From: Bathymodiolus brooksi
Taxonomy: Eukaryota > Mollusca > Bivalvia > Mytilida > Modiolidae
Reading direction: 5' to 3'
NCBI GenBank assembly: GCA_963680875.1
Contig: OY804575.1
Coordinates: 28,176,494-28,240,493, forward strand
DNA: 64,000 nucleotides
The first letter of the stretch is position 1. Each line of letters opens with the position of its first letter. The notes under the pieces were generated by a model. The model was not told the origin of the DNA. It was given only the letters and a program-made list of their open reading frames with translations, and made no database searches. The translations under genes and the position numbers were made by a program. Below, in pieces: positions 1 through 60,163 of the stretch.

Positions 1-1641
1 TTATGCAAGTTTAACTGAAACCAATCCAGGAGGGTATCAGTTATTTACATGGTCTCTGTTGTCATAGTAACAGATGACATTAACAACTTGCAACATTAAG
101 ATATAATCAGGTGTACCAGGTCTTACTACACACTAGAACAGTGTAGATGAGAAGTATAAACACCATACATTACTACAATTTATGCCCCTGTTGTGAAAAT
201 GAATAAATACATGTATTCTTTTTCTCAAAAACTAGACTTTTGATTGATCCCATCTGTACATGAATAATCATTGGATGATCCTTTACAATGCCTTCATTTT
301 TTTGTATGGCTCGGAAATCTTTTAAAGGTATTCTCAGAGCTCCAGATAAGCTGCGTATTTGCGTTTTTTACGCTGTGAAAACGAGTAAAAATGCATGTAT
401 TATCAGATCAGAGTGTACACATTACGCATGCATATTGCTGTGTAAGCAAACTTTCCAAATTCGGAGCGTACTTGTACAGTCGTGTACATAACAATACATT
501 TTTGTTTTTGAGAAATTCCCCATAATTACTTCCCTTTATACTTTTCGAAGGAGAGAGCGTATACATCCGAGGGGTACAGAATGCTTGCCTTTCTAAGCAT
601 CGATGTCAAAAGAGATCTGATTGGATGTTTACGATAAATCATCCAATCGCAGTCAATATTACAAATAAATGTGGTTTACCTAATAAGTAAGAACTAAATC
701 GAAAGTAAATTTGGGAACACGTTGTTCGTTGAAAATGAGCAAGAGCATGAATAAGCGCGCTACGGAAAATTATATATTTAAGTTCCTGACAGTTGCATCT
801 GTGTCTAGTGACAGTATAGTTAAGGAATCATTGATGACATTCAACACGGCTGTGAAAACTGCCGAAGTCGACGAGCAAAAAACAAAATATTTACAACATT
901 TTATTAATAAACATGACACAATTGTGTCAAATTAACAGAGATATACATTTCACTTGCATCCTGCGTTTATTGAATAACACTTGTGTCAAACATAATTTTA
1001 AAAGTGTACATGTAAGCAATCTTTTCTGAAGTAGAGAGTACAACAGTGCAAAGGAAATATGCAAATACGCATCATTTTCAAAAGTAGGGGGTAATTACCC
1101 TTTGGACTTGAAAATTATCTGGAGTTCTGATTCTTCTTTGAAACCATTGAACCAATTGAAATAAAACTTGTCTGGAATGTTCCTTGGTTAATCCTCTTCA
1201 CATTGTGTGTTGATTGGAAAGCACGATGGCCATCAGCAGTCCTCAAAATGAAAATTTGAATTTACTGGTCTGAATCAAATTCTTCAATTTGACAGCTCTA
1301 AAATCTAATTCTAACACTGTTTGGTTTAATTTTCAGACGTATATAATATTTAGTATTAACCTAGTATCCTTAGTAACTTTGAGATCCAGTGGGACAGATA
1401 TATTGTATGGTTGTCACTTGCTTCTAGACGTTTGTATAATATACTTTATTTCCTGTGACTGTATAATGAATTCTTCATTATCCTATACAATATATTAAAA
1501 ATTGCTGAGTTAGATTGCTGTCAAATTATAATATTAAGTATATATGTACCATCTACACACGCTTATACACATGTCTTACGTATATCCCTAGATTTGCCTT
1601 ATGAGAAAAGGTAACACTACGATTATTGAAGCTCCTTTTTA

Positions 1642-1740
1642 GGGAGTGGATGTGGTCGAGTGGTCTAGGGCGCTGGACGTAAGGCTAAGCGAATGGTGCT
1701 GCAGTGTATCAATGGTGTGGGTTCAAATCCCGTCGAGGGA
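1642..1740 (+). repeat. tRNA-Leu-like segment (Pol III A/B boxes) inside the satellite
   Basis: The stretch contains TGGTCGAGTGGTCTAGGGCG, close to the D arm and A box of a tRNA-Leu, and GGGTTCAAATCCC, a good B box and T arm. The acceptor stem does not pair and the anticodon arm is broken, so it is not a working tRNA. It is probably a SINE head or a tRNA pseudogene. The same segment recurs at about 3917, 6192, 8468, 8934, 11210 and 11676, giving seven copies in the window. Two of them (8468 and 11210) have CCTGTCG in place of CCCGTCG after the B box. Confidence 0.6.
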
Positions 1741-4700
1741 AGAACAAAAATTTGACAGCTCTAAAATCTAATTCTATCACTGTTTGGTTTAATTTTCAGA
1801 TGAATATATATCATATATATATATATATCTTAATAAAAATCTGAAAAATATACTGGTCCGAACGAAGTTTTACTGGTCTTGGGCCAGAAGACCGGTGCTC
1901 ATCGTGAGGACTGCCATCATGATGAGGCACAGCTTAACATAGGACCTTATATGCAAATAAATGAAATAGTTTTTATTAAACTAGACTTGATTGAACATAA
2001 ACTGAACATGAATAATCAGGTGAGCCTCTAGTTTATTTTCAACAACAGACTTACATATTGTTATATGTTTAATACCAGATCTAGAGTTGAAAGAGTGATA
2101 GTATTCTCAATATTGAAATGGATATTGAATAACAAAATATCATAATTTTCAAGTGCATGTATAAAATTGTACTATGGTGAACTCAGAAAATATATACAGG
2201 ACAACTTTCAAGTAATTTAAACGAAAGGGAAGTCAATTTTTCAAATCACCCGCATGATTGAGTCCTGGTAATTTTTTATGCAAGTTTAACTGAAACCAAT
2301 CCAGGAGGGTATCAGTTATTTACATGGTCTCTGTTGTCATAGTAACAGATGACATTAACAACTTGCAACATTAAGATATAATCAGGTGTACCAGGTCTTA
2401 CTACACACTAGTACAGTGTAGATGAGAAGTATAAACACCATACATTACTACAATTTATGCCCCTGTTGTGAAAATGAATAAATACATGTATTCTTTTTCT
2501 CAAAAACTAGACTTTTGATTGATCCCATCTGTACATGAATAATCATTGGATGATCCTTTACAATGCCTTCATTTTTTTGTATGGCTCGGAAATCTTTTAA
2601 AGGTATTCTCAGAGCTCCAGATAAGCTGCGTATTTGCGTTTTTTACGCTGTGAAAACGAGTAAAAATGCATGTATTATCAGATCAGAGTGTACACATTAC
2701 GCATGCATATTGCTGTGTAAGCAAACTTTCCAAATTCGGAGCGTACTTGTACAGTCGTGTACATAACAATACATTTTTGTTTTTGAGAAATTCCCCATAA
2801 TTACTTCCCTTTATACTTTTCGAAGGAGAGAGCGTATACATCCGAGGGGTACAGAATGCTTGCCTTTCTAAGCATCGATGTCAAAAGAGATCTGATTGGA
2901 TGTTTACGATAAATCATCCAATCGCAGTCAATATTACAAATAAATGTGGTTTACCTAATAAGTAAGAACTAAATCGAAAGTAAATTTGGGAACACGTTGT
3001 TCGTTGAAAATGAGCAAGAGCATGAATAAGCGCGCTACGGAAAATTATATATTTAAGTTCCTGACAGTTGCATCTGTGTCTAGTGACAGTATAGTTAAGG
3101 AATCATTGATGACATTCAACACGGCTGTGAAAACTGCCGAAGTCGACGAGCAAAAAACAAAATATTTACAACATTTTATTAATAAACATGACACAATTGT
3201 GTCAAATTAACAGAGATATACATTTCACTTGCATCCTGCGTTTATTGAATAACACTTGTGTCAAACATAATTTTAAAAGTGTACATGTAAGCAATCTTTT
3301 CTGAAGTAGAGAGTACAACAGTGCAAAGGAAATATGCAAATACGCATCATTTTCAAAAGTAGGGGGTAATTACCCTTTGGACTTGAAAATTATCTGGAGT
3401 TCTGATTCTTCTTTGAAACCATTGAACCAATTGAAATAAAACTTGTCTGGAATGTTCCTTGGTTAATCCTCTTCACATTGTGTGTTGATTGGAAAGCACG
3501 ATGGCCATCAGCAGTCCTCAAAATGAAAATTTGAATTTACTGGTCTGAATCAAATTCTTCAATTTGACAGCTCTAAAATCTAATTCTAACACTGTTTGGT
3601 TTAATTTTCAGACGTATATAATATTTAGTATTAACCTAGTATCCTTAGTAACTTTGAGATCCAGTGGGACAGATATATTGTATGGTTGTCACTTGCTTCT
3701 AGACGTTTGTATAATATACTTTATTTCCTGTGACTGTATAATGAATTCTTCATTATCCTATACAATATATTAAAAATTGCTGAGTTAGATTGCTGTCAAA
3801 TTATAATATTAAGTATATATGTACCATCTACACACGCTTATACACATGTCTTACGTATATCCCTAGATTTGCCTTATGAGAAAAGGTAACACTACGATTA
3901 TTGAAGCTCCTTTTTAGGGAGTGGATGTGGTCGAGTGGTCTAGGGCGCTGGACGTAAGGCTAAGCGAATGGTGCTGCAGTGTATCAATGGTGTGGGTTCA
4001 AATCCCGTCGAGGGAAGAACAAAAATTTGACAGCTCTAAAATCTAATTCTATCACTGTTTGGTTTAATTTTCAGATGAATATATATCATATATATATATA
4101 TATCTTAATAAAAATCTGAAAAATATACTGGTCCGAACGAAGTTTTACTGGTCTTGGGCCAGAAGACCGGTGCTCATCGTGAGGACTGCCATCATGATGA
4201 GGCACAGCTTAACATAGGACCTTATATGCAAATAAATGAAATAGTTTTTATTAAACTAGACTTGATTGAACATAAACTGAACATGAATAATCAGGTGAGC
4301 CTCTAGTTTATTTTCAACAACAGACTTACATATTGTTATATGTTTAATACCAGATCTAGAGTTGAAAGAGTGATAGTATTCTCAATATTGAAATGGATAT
4401 TGAATAACAAAATATCATAATTTTCAAGTGCATGTATAAAATTGTACTATGGTGAACTCAGAAAATATATACAGGACAACTTTCAAGTAATTTAAACGAA
4501 AGGGAAGTCAATTTTTCAAATCACCCGCATGATTGAGTCCTGGTAATTTTTTATGCAAGTTTAACTGAAACCAATCCAGGAGGGTATCAGTTATTTACAT
4601 GGTCTCTGTTGTCATAGTAACAGATGACATTAACAACTTGCAACATTAAGATATAATCAGGTGTACCAGGTCTTACTACACACTAGTACAGTGTAGATGA

Positions 4701-6825
4701 GAAGTATAAACACCATACATTACTACAATTTATGCCCCTGTTGTGAAAATGAATAAATACATGTATTCTTTTTCTCAAAAACTAGACTTTTGATTGATCC
4801 CATCTGTACATGAATAATCATTGGATGATCCTTTACAATGCCTTCATTTTTTTGTATGGCTCGGAAATCTTTTAAAGGTATTCTCAGAGCTCCAGATAAG
4901 CTGCGTATTTGCGTTTTTTACGCTGTGAAAACGAGTAAAAATGCATGTATTATCAGATCAGAGTGTACACATTACGCATGCATATTGCTGTGTAAGCAAA
5001 CTTTCCAAATTCGGAGCGTACTTGTACAGTCGTGTACATAACAATACATTTTTGTTTTTGAGAAATTCCCCATAATTACTTCCCTTTATACTTTTCGAAG
5101 GAGAGAGCGTATACATCCGAGGGGTACAGAATGCTTGCCTTTCTAAGCATCGATGTCAAAAGAGATCTGATTGGATGTTTACGATAAATCATCCAATCGC
5201 AGTCAATATTACAAATAAATGTGGTTTACCTAATAAGTAAGAACTAAATCGAAAGTAAATTTGGGAACACGTTGTTCGTTGAAAATGAGCAAGAGCATGA
5301 ATAAGCGCGCTACGGAAAATTATATATTTAAGTTCCTGACAGTTGCATCTGTGTCTAGTGACAGTATAGTTAAGGAATCATTGATGACATTCAACACGGC
5401 TGTGAAAACTGCCGAAGTCGACGAGCAAAAAACAAAATATTTACAACATTTTATTAATAAACATGACACAATTGTGTCAAATTAACAGAGATATACATTT
5501 CACTTGCATCCTGCGTTTATTGAATAACACTTGTGTCAAACATAATTTTAAAAGTGTACATGTAAGCAATCTTTTCTGAAGTAGAGAGTACAACAGTGCA
5601 AAGGAAATATGCAAATACGCATCATTTTCAAAAGTAGGGGGTAATTACCCTTTGGACTTGAAAATTATCTGGAGTTCTGATTCTTCTTTGAAACCATTGA
5701 ACCAATTGAAATAAAACTTGTCTGGAATGTTCCTTGGTTAATCCTCTTCACATTGTGTGTTGATTGGAAAGCACGATGGCCATCAGCAGTCCTCAAAATG
5801 AAAATTTGAATTTACTGGTCTGAATCAAATTCTTCAATTTGACAGCTCTAAAATCTAATTCTAACACTGTTTGGTTTAATTTTCAGACGTATATAATATT
5901 TAGTATTAACCTAGTATCCTTAGTAACTTTGAGATCCAGTGGGACAGATATATTGTATGGTTGTCACTTGCTTCTAGACGTTTGTATAATATACTTTATT
6001 TCCTGTGACTGTATAATGAATTCTTCATTATCCTATACAATATATTAAAAATTGCTGAGTTAGATTGCTGTCAAATTATAATATTAAGTATATATGTACC
6101 ATCTACACACGCTTATACACATGTCTTACGTATATCCCTAGATTTGCCTTATGAGAAAAGGTAACACTACGATTATTGAAGCTCCTTTTTAGGGAGTGGA
6201 TGTGGTCGAGTGGTCTAGGGCGCTGGACGTAAGGCTAAGCGAATGGTGCTGCAGTGTATCAATGGTGTGGGTTCAAATCCCGTCGAGGGAAGAACAAAAA
6301 TTTGACAGCTCTAAAATCTAATTCTATCACTGTTTGGTTTAATTTTCAGATGAATATATATCATATATATATATATATCTTAATAAAAATCTGAAAAATA
6401 TACTGGTCCGAACGAAGTTTTACTGGTCTTGGGCCAGAAGACCGGTGCTCATCGTGAGGACTGCCATCATGATGAGGCACAGCTTAACATAGGACCTTAT
6501 ATGCAAATAAATGAAATAGTTTTTATTAAACTAGACTTGATTGAACATAAACTGAACATGAATAATCAGGTGAGCCTCTAGTTTATTTTCAACAACAGAC
6601 TTACATATTGTTATATGTTTAATACCAGATCTAGAGTTGAAAGAGTGATAGTATTCTCAATATTGAAATGGATATTGAATAACAAAATATCATAATTTTC
6701 AAGTGCATGTATAAAATTGTACTATGGTGAACTCAGAAAATATATACAGGACAACTTTCAAGTAATTTAAACGAAAGGGAAGTCAATTTTTCAAATCACC
6801 CGCATGATTGAGTCCTGGTAATTTT

Positions 6826-9800
6826 TTATGCAAGTTTAACTGAAACCAATCCAGGAGGGTATCAGTTATTTACATGGTCTCTGTTGTCATAGTAACAGAT
6901 GACATTAACAACTTGCAACATTAAGATATAATCAGGTGTACCAGGTCTTACTACACACTAGTACAGTGTAGATGAGAAGTATAAACACCATACATTACTA
7001 CAATTTATGCCCCTGTTGTGAAAATGAATAAATACATGTATTCTTTTTCTCAAAAACTAGACTTTTGATTGATCCCATCTGTACATGAATAATCATTGGA
7101 TGATCCTTTACAATGCCTTCATTTTTTTGTATGGCTCGGAAATCTTTTAAAGGTATTCTCAGAGCTCCAGATAAGCTGCGTATTTGCGTTTTTTACGCTG
7201 TGAAAACGAGTAAAAATGCATGTATTATCAGATCAGAGTGTACACATTACGCATGCATATTGCTGTGTAAGCAAACTTTCCAAATTCGGAGCGTACTTGT
7301 ACAGTCGTGTACATAACAATACATTTTTGTTTTTGAGAAATTCCCCATAATTACTTCCCTTTATACTTTTCGAAGGAGAGAGCGTATACATCCGAGGGGT
7401 ACAGAATGCTTGCCTTTCTAAGCATCGATGTCAAAAGAGATCTGATTGGATGTTTACGATAAATCATCCAATCGCAGTCAATATTACAAATAAATGTGGT
7501 TTACCTAATAAGTAAGAACTAAATCGAAAGTAAATTTGGGAACACGTTGTTCGTTGAAAATGAGCAAGAGCATGAATAAGCGCGCTACGGAAAATTATAT
7601 ATTTAAGTTCCTGACAGTTGCATCTGTGTCTAGTGACAGTATAGTTAAGGAATCATTGATGACATTCAACACGGCTGTGAAAACTGCCGAAGTCGACGAG
7701 CAAAAAACAAAATATTTACAACATTTTATTAATAAACATGACACAATTGTGTCAAATTAACAGAGATATACATTTCACTTGCATCCTGCGTTTATTGAAT
7801 AACACTTGTGTCAAACATAATTTTAAAAGTGTACATGTAAGCAATCTTTTCTGAAGTAGAGAGTACAACAGTGCAAAGGAAATATGCAAATACGCATCAT
7901 TTTCAAAAGTAGGGGGTAATTACCCTTTGGACTTGAAAATTATCTGGAGTTCTGATTCTTCTTTGAAACCATTGAACCAATTGAAATAAAACTTGTCTGG
8001 AATGTTCCTTGGTTAATCCTCTTCACATTGTGTGTTGATTGGAAAGCACGATGGCCATCAGCAGTCCTCAAAATGAAAATTTGAATTTACTGGTCTGAAT
8101 CAAATTCTTCAATTTGACAGCTCTAAAATCTAATTCTAACACTGTTTGGTTTAATTTTCAGACGTATATAATATTTAGTATTAACCTAGTATCCTTAGTA
8201 ACTTTGAGATCCAGTGGGACAGATATATTGTATGGTTGTCACTTGCTTCTAGACGTTTGTATAATATACTTTATTTCCTGTGACTGTATAATGAATTCTT
8301 CATTATCCTATACAATATATTAAAAATTGCTGAGTTAGATTGCTGTCAAATTATAATATTAAGTATATATGTACCATCTACACACGCTTATACACATGTC
8401 TTACGTATATCCCTAGATTTGCCTTACGAGAAAAGGTAACACTACGATTATTGAAGCTCCTTTTTTAGGGAGTGGATGTGGTCGAGTGGTCTAGGGCGCT
8501 GGACGTAAGGCTAAGTGAATGGTGCTGCAGTGTATCAATGGTGTGGGTTCAAATCCTGTCGAGGGAAGAACAAAAATTTGACAGCTCTAAAATCTAATTC
8601 TAACACTGTTTGGTTTAATTTTCAGACGTATATAATATTTAGTATTAACCTAGTATCCTTTAAAGTAAATTTGAGATCCAGTTGGACAGATATATTGTAT
8701 GGTTGTCACTTGCTTCTAGACGTTTGTATAATATACTTTATTTCCTGTGACTGTATAATGAATTCTTCATTATCCTATACAATATATTAAAAATTGCTGA
8801 GTTAGATTGCTGTCAAATTATAATATTAAGTATATATGTACCATCTACACACGCTTATACACATGTCTTACGTATATCCCTAGATTTGCCTTATGAGAAA
8901 AGGTAACACTTCGATTATTGAAGCTCCTTTTTAGGGAGTGGATGTGGTCGAGTGGTCTAGGGCGCTGGACGTAAGGCTAAGCGAATGGTGCTGCAGTGTA
9001 TCAATGGTGTGGGTTCAAATCCCGTCGAGGGAAGAACAAAAATTTGACAGCTCTAAAATCTAATTCTATCACTGTTTGGTTTAATTTTCAGATGAATATA
9101 TATCATATATATATATATATCTTAATAAAAATCTGAAAAATATACTGGTCCGAACGAAGTTTTACTGGTCTTGGGCCAGAAGACCGGTGCTCATCGTGAG
9201 GACTGCCATCATGATGAGGCACAGCTTAACATAGGACCTTATATGCAAATAAATGAAATAGTTTTTATTAAACTAGACTTGATTGAACATAAACTGAACA
9301 TGAATAATCAGGTGAGCCTCTAGTTTATTTTCAACAACAGACTTACATATTGTTATATGTTTAATACCAGATCTAGAGTTGAAAGAGTGATAGTATTCTC
9401 AATATTGAAATGGATATTGAATAACAAAATATCATAATTTTCAAGTGCATGTATAAAATTGTACTATGGTGAACTCAGAAAATATATACAGGACAACTTT
9501 CAAGTAATTTAAACGAAAGGGAAGTCAATTTTTCAAATCACCCGCATGATTGAGTCCTGGTAATTTTTTATGCAAGTTTAACTGAAACCAATCCAGGAGG
9601 GTATCAGTTATTTACATGGTCTCTGTTGTCATAGTAACAGATGACATTAACAACTTGCAACATTAAGATATAATCAGGTGTACCAGGTCTTACTACACAC
9701 TAGTACAGTGTAGATGAGAAGTATAAACACCATACATTACTACAATTTATGCCCCTGTTGTGAAAATGAATAAATACATGTATTCTTTTTCTCAAAAACT

Positions 9801-12313
9801 AGACTTTTGATTGATCCCATCTGTACATGAATAATCATTGGATGATCCTTTACAATGCCTTCATTTTTTTGTATGGCTCGGAAATCTTTTAAAGGTATTC
9901 TCAGAGCTCCAGATAAGCTGCGTATTTGCGTTTTTTACGCTGTGAAAACGAGTAAAAATGCATGTATTATCAGATCAGAGTGTACACATTACGCATGCAT
10001 ATTGCTGTGTAAGCAAACTTTCCAAATTCGGAGCGTACTTGTACAGTCGTGTACATAACAATACATTTTTGTTTTTGAGAAATTCCCCATAATTACTTCC
10101 CTTTATACTTTTCGAAGGAGAGAGCGTATACATCCGAGGGGTACAGAATGCTTGCCTTTCTAAGCATCGATGTCAAAAGAGATCTGATTGGATGTTTACG
10201 ATAAATCATCCAATCGCAGTCAATATTACAAATAAATGTGGTTTACCTAATAAGTAAGAACTAAATCGAAAGTAAATTTGGGAACACGTTGTTCGTTGAA
10301 AATGAGCAAGAGCATGAATAAGCGCGCTACGGAAAATTATATATTTAAGTTCCTGACAGTTGCATCTGTGTCTAGTGACAGTATAGTTAAGGAATCATTG
10401 ATGACATTCAACACGGCTGTGAAAACTGCCGAAGTCGACGAGCAAAAAACAAAATATTTACAACATTTTATTAATAAACATGACACAATTGTGTCAAATT
10501 AACAGAGATATACATTTCACTTGCATCCTGCGTTTATTGAATAACACTTGTGTCAAACATAATTTTAAAAGTGTACATGTAAGCAATCTTTTCTGAAGTA
10601 GAGAGTACAACAGTGCAAAGGAAATATGCAAATACGCATCATTTTCAAAAGTAGGGGGTAATTACCCTTTGGACTTGAAAATTATCTGGAGTTCTGATTC
10701 TTCTTTGAAACCATTGAACCAATTGAAATAAAACTTGTCTGGAATGTTCCTTGGTTAATCCTCTTCACATTGTGTGTTGATTGGAAAGCACGATGGCCAT
10801 CAGCAGTCCTCAAAATGAAAATTTGAATTTACTGGTCTGAATCAAATTCTTCAATTTGACAGCTCTAAAATCTAATTCTAACACTGTTTGGTTTAATTTT
10901 CAGACGTATATAATATTTAGTATTAACCTAGTATCCTTAGTAACTTTGAGATCCAGTGGGACAGATATATTGTATGGTTGTCACTTGCTTCTAGACGTTT
11001 GTATAATATACTTTATTTCCTGTGACTGTATAATGAATTCTTCATTATCCTATACAATATATTAAAAATTGCTGAGTTAGATTGCTGTCAAATTATAATA
11101 TTAAGTATATATGTACCATCTACACACGCTTATACACATGTCTTACGTATATCCCTAGATTTGCCTTACGAGAAAAGGTAACACTACGATTATTGAAGCT
11201 CCTTTTTTAGGGAGTGGATGTGGTCGAGTGGTCTAGGGCGCTGGACGTAAGGCTAAGTGAATGGTGCTGCAGTGTATCAATGGTGTGGGTTCAAATCCTG
11301 TCGAGGGAAGAACAAAAATTTGACAGCTCTAAAATCTAATTCTAACACTGTTTGGTTTAATTTTCAGACGTATATAATATTTAGTATTAACCTAGTATCC
11401 TTTAAAGTAAATTTGAGATCCAGTTGGACAGATATATTGTATGGTTGTCACTTGCTTCTAGACGTTTGTATAATATACTTTATTTCCTGTGACTGTATAA
11501 TGAATTCTTCATTATCCTATACAATATATTAAAAATTGCTGAGTTAGATTGCTGTCAAATTATAATATTAAGTATATATGTACCATCTACACACGCTTAT
11601 ACACATGTCTTACGTATATCCCTAGATTTGCCTTATGAGAAAAGGTAACACTACGATTATTGAAGCTCCTTTTTAGGGAGTGGATGTGGTCGAGTGGTCT
11701 AGGGCGCTGGACGTAAGGCTAAGCGAATGGTGCTGCAGTGTATCAATGGTGTGGGTTCAAATCCCGTCGAGGGAAGAACAAAAATTTGACAGCTCTAAAA
11801 TCTAATTCTAACACTGTTTGGTTTAATTTTCAGACGAATATATATCATATATATATATATATATATCTTAATAAAAATCTGAAAAATATACTGGTCCGAA
11901 CGAAGTTTTACTGGTCTTGGGCCAGAAGACCGGTGCTCATCGTGAGGACTGCCATCATGATGAGGCACAGCTTAACATAGGACCTTATATGCAAATAAAT
12001 GAAATAGTTTTTATTAAACTAGACTTGATTGAACATAAACTGAACATGAATAATCAGGTGAGCCTCTAGTTTATTATCAACAACAAACTTACATATTGTT
12101 ATATGTTTAATACCAGATCTAGAGTTGAAAGAATGATCGTATTCTCAATATTGAAATGGATATTGAATAACAAAATATCATAATTTTCAAGTGCATGTAT
12201 AAAATTGTACTATGGTGAACTCAGAAAATATATACAGGACAACTTTCAAGTAATTTAAACGAAAGGGAAGTCAATTTTTCAAATCACCCGCATGATTGAG
12301 TCCTGGTAATTTT
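6826..12313. repeat. Two long variant units with an extra internal 466-bp subrepeat
   Basis: Within each 2275-bp unit a segment beginning TTTGACAGCTCTAAAATC occurs twice, about 463 bp apart. In the two units starting at 6826 and 9568 it occurs three times (8113, 8577 and 9043 in the first), which adds about 467 bp. The extra copy has its own base changes, shared by both long units, so the long form was made once and then duplicated. This is the pattern expected from unequal crossing-over acting at two scales. Confidence 0.85.
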
Positions 12314-12490
12314 TTATGCAAGTTTAACTGAAACCAATCCAGGAGGGTATCAATTATTTACATGGTCTCTGTTGTCATGGTAACAGATGACATTAACAAC
12401 TTGCAACATTAAGATATAATCAGGTGTACCAGGTCTTACTACACACTAGTACAGTGTAGATGAGAAGTATAAACACCATACATTACTACA

Positions 12491-12855
12491 GTTTCTACTT
12501 GTTAGTTCACCTGACCCAGAAGGTCATGTGAGTTATTGCCATCACTTGGCATCCTTCGTCTTATATCTATCTGTCTGCCATAAACTATTTTAGGAAATCT
12601 TCTCCTCTGAAAACAACAGGCCAATATAAAACAAAGTTAACTGAATCAACATAAGGGTGTCTTCTTTCAAAATTATATTTGATGAACCTGCCATTCTTCC
12701 AGCCCATATGGACTTTCTAACATATAAAAGTCACATCCCCCAAATAATCAGCTGAAAATTGAACAGTAGTTCCTATTTAACGAAAGGTACGACATATGTT
12801 ATGAGGTTTTTCTTACCTTTGCTATTAATGATTGCTTTCTTCTTCTTTTTTTCAG
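12491..12855. repeat. Fragment of the AGCTCACCTG-type dispersed repeat, then intron end
   Basis: After the satellite stops, the sequence reads TTAGTTCACCTGACCC and then a CATGTGAG motif, which matches the left end of the long element at 46563. A 'cttctcctctgaaaac' segment follows, typical of the same family. The last 100 bases are ordinary intron ending in a T-rich tract and CAG before the exon. Confidence 0.55.

Positions 12856-60163
<47,308 letters not shown>

Larger units (their letters stand above)
1..12490. repeat. Tandem array of a 2275-bp satellite unit (HOR-like)
   Basis: The sequence at 1 recurs at 2276, 4551, 6826, 9568 and 12314. The first three steps are exactly 2275 bp and the next two about 2742 and 2746 bp. 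The last copy breaks off near 12490, and the array runs out of the window upstream. Copies are almost identical; for example one base near 134 differs from the other copies. Each unit carries short reading frames of 67, 74 and 69 codons. They are repeated without change and resemble no family I know, so I do not call them genes. The unit also holds diverged pieces of the AGCTCACCTG-type dispersed repeat and a tRNA-like segment. The final partial copy is more diverged than the internal ones, as expected for an array edge. Confidence 0.95.

Noticed and set aside
1642..1740. Functional tRNA gene
   Set aside because: The acceptor and anticodon stems do not pair, although the A and B boxes are good.
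1..12855. Muskelin promoter or N-terminal exons
   Set aside because: No segment encodes the conserved start of the discoidin domain, and the first 12.5 kb is satellite. The start of the gene must lie upstream of the window.
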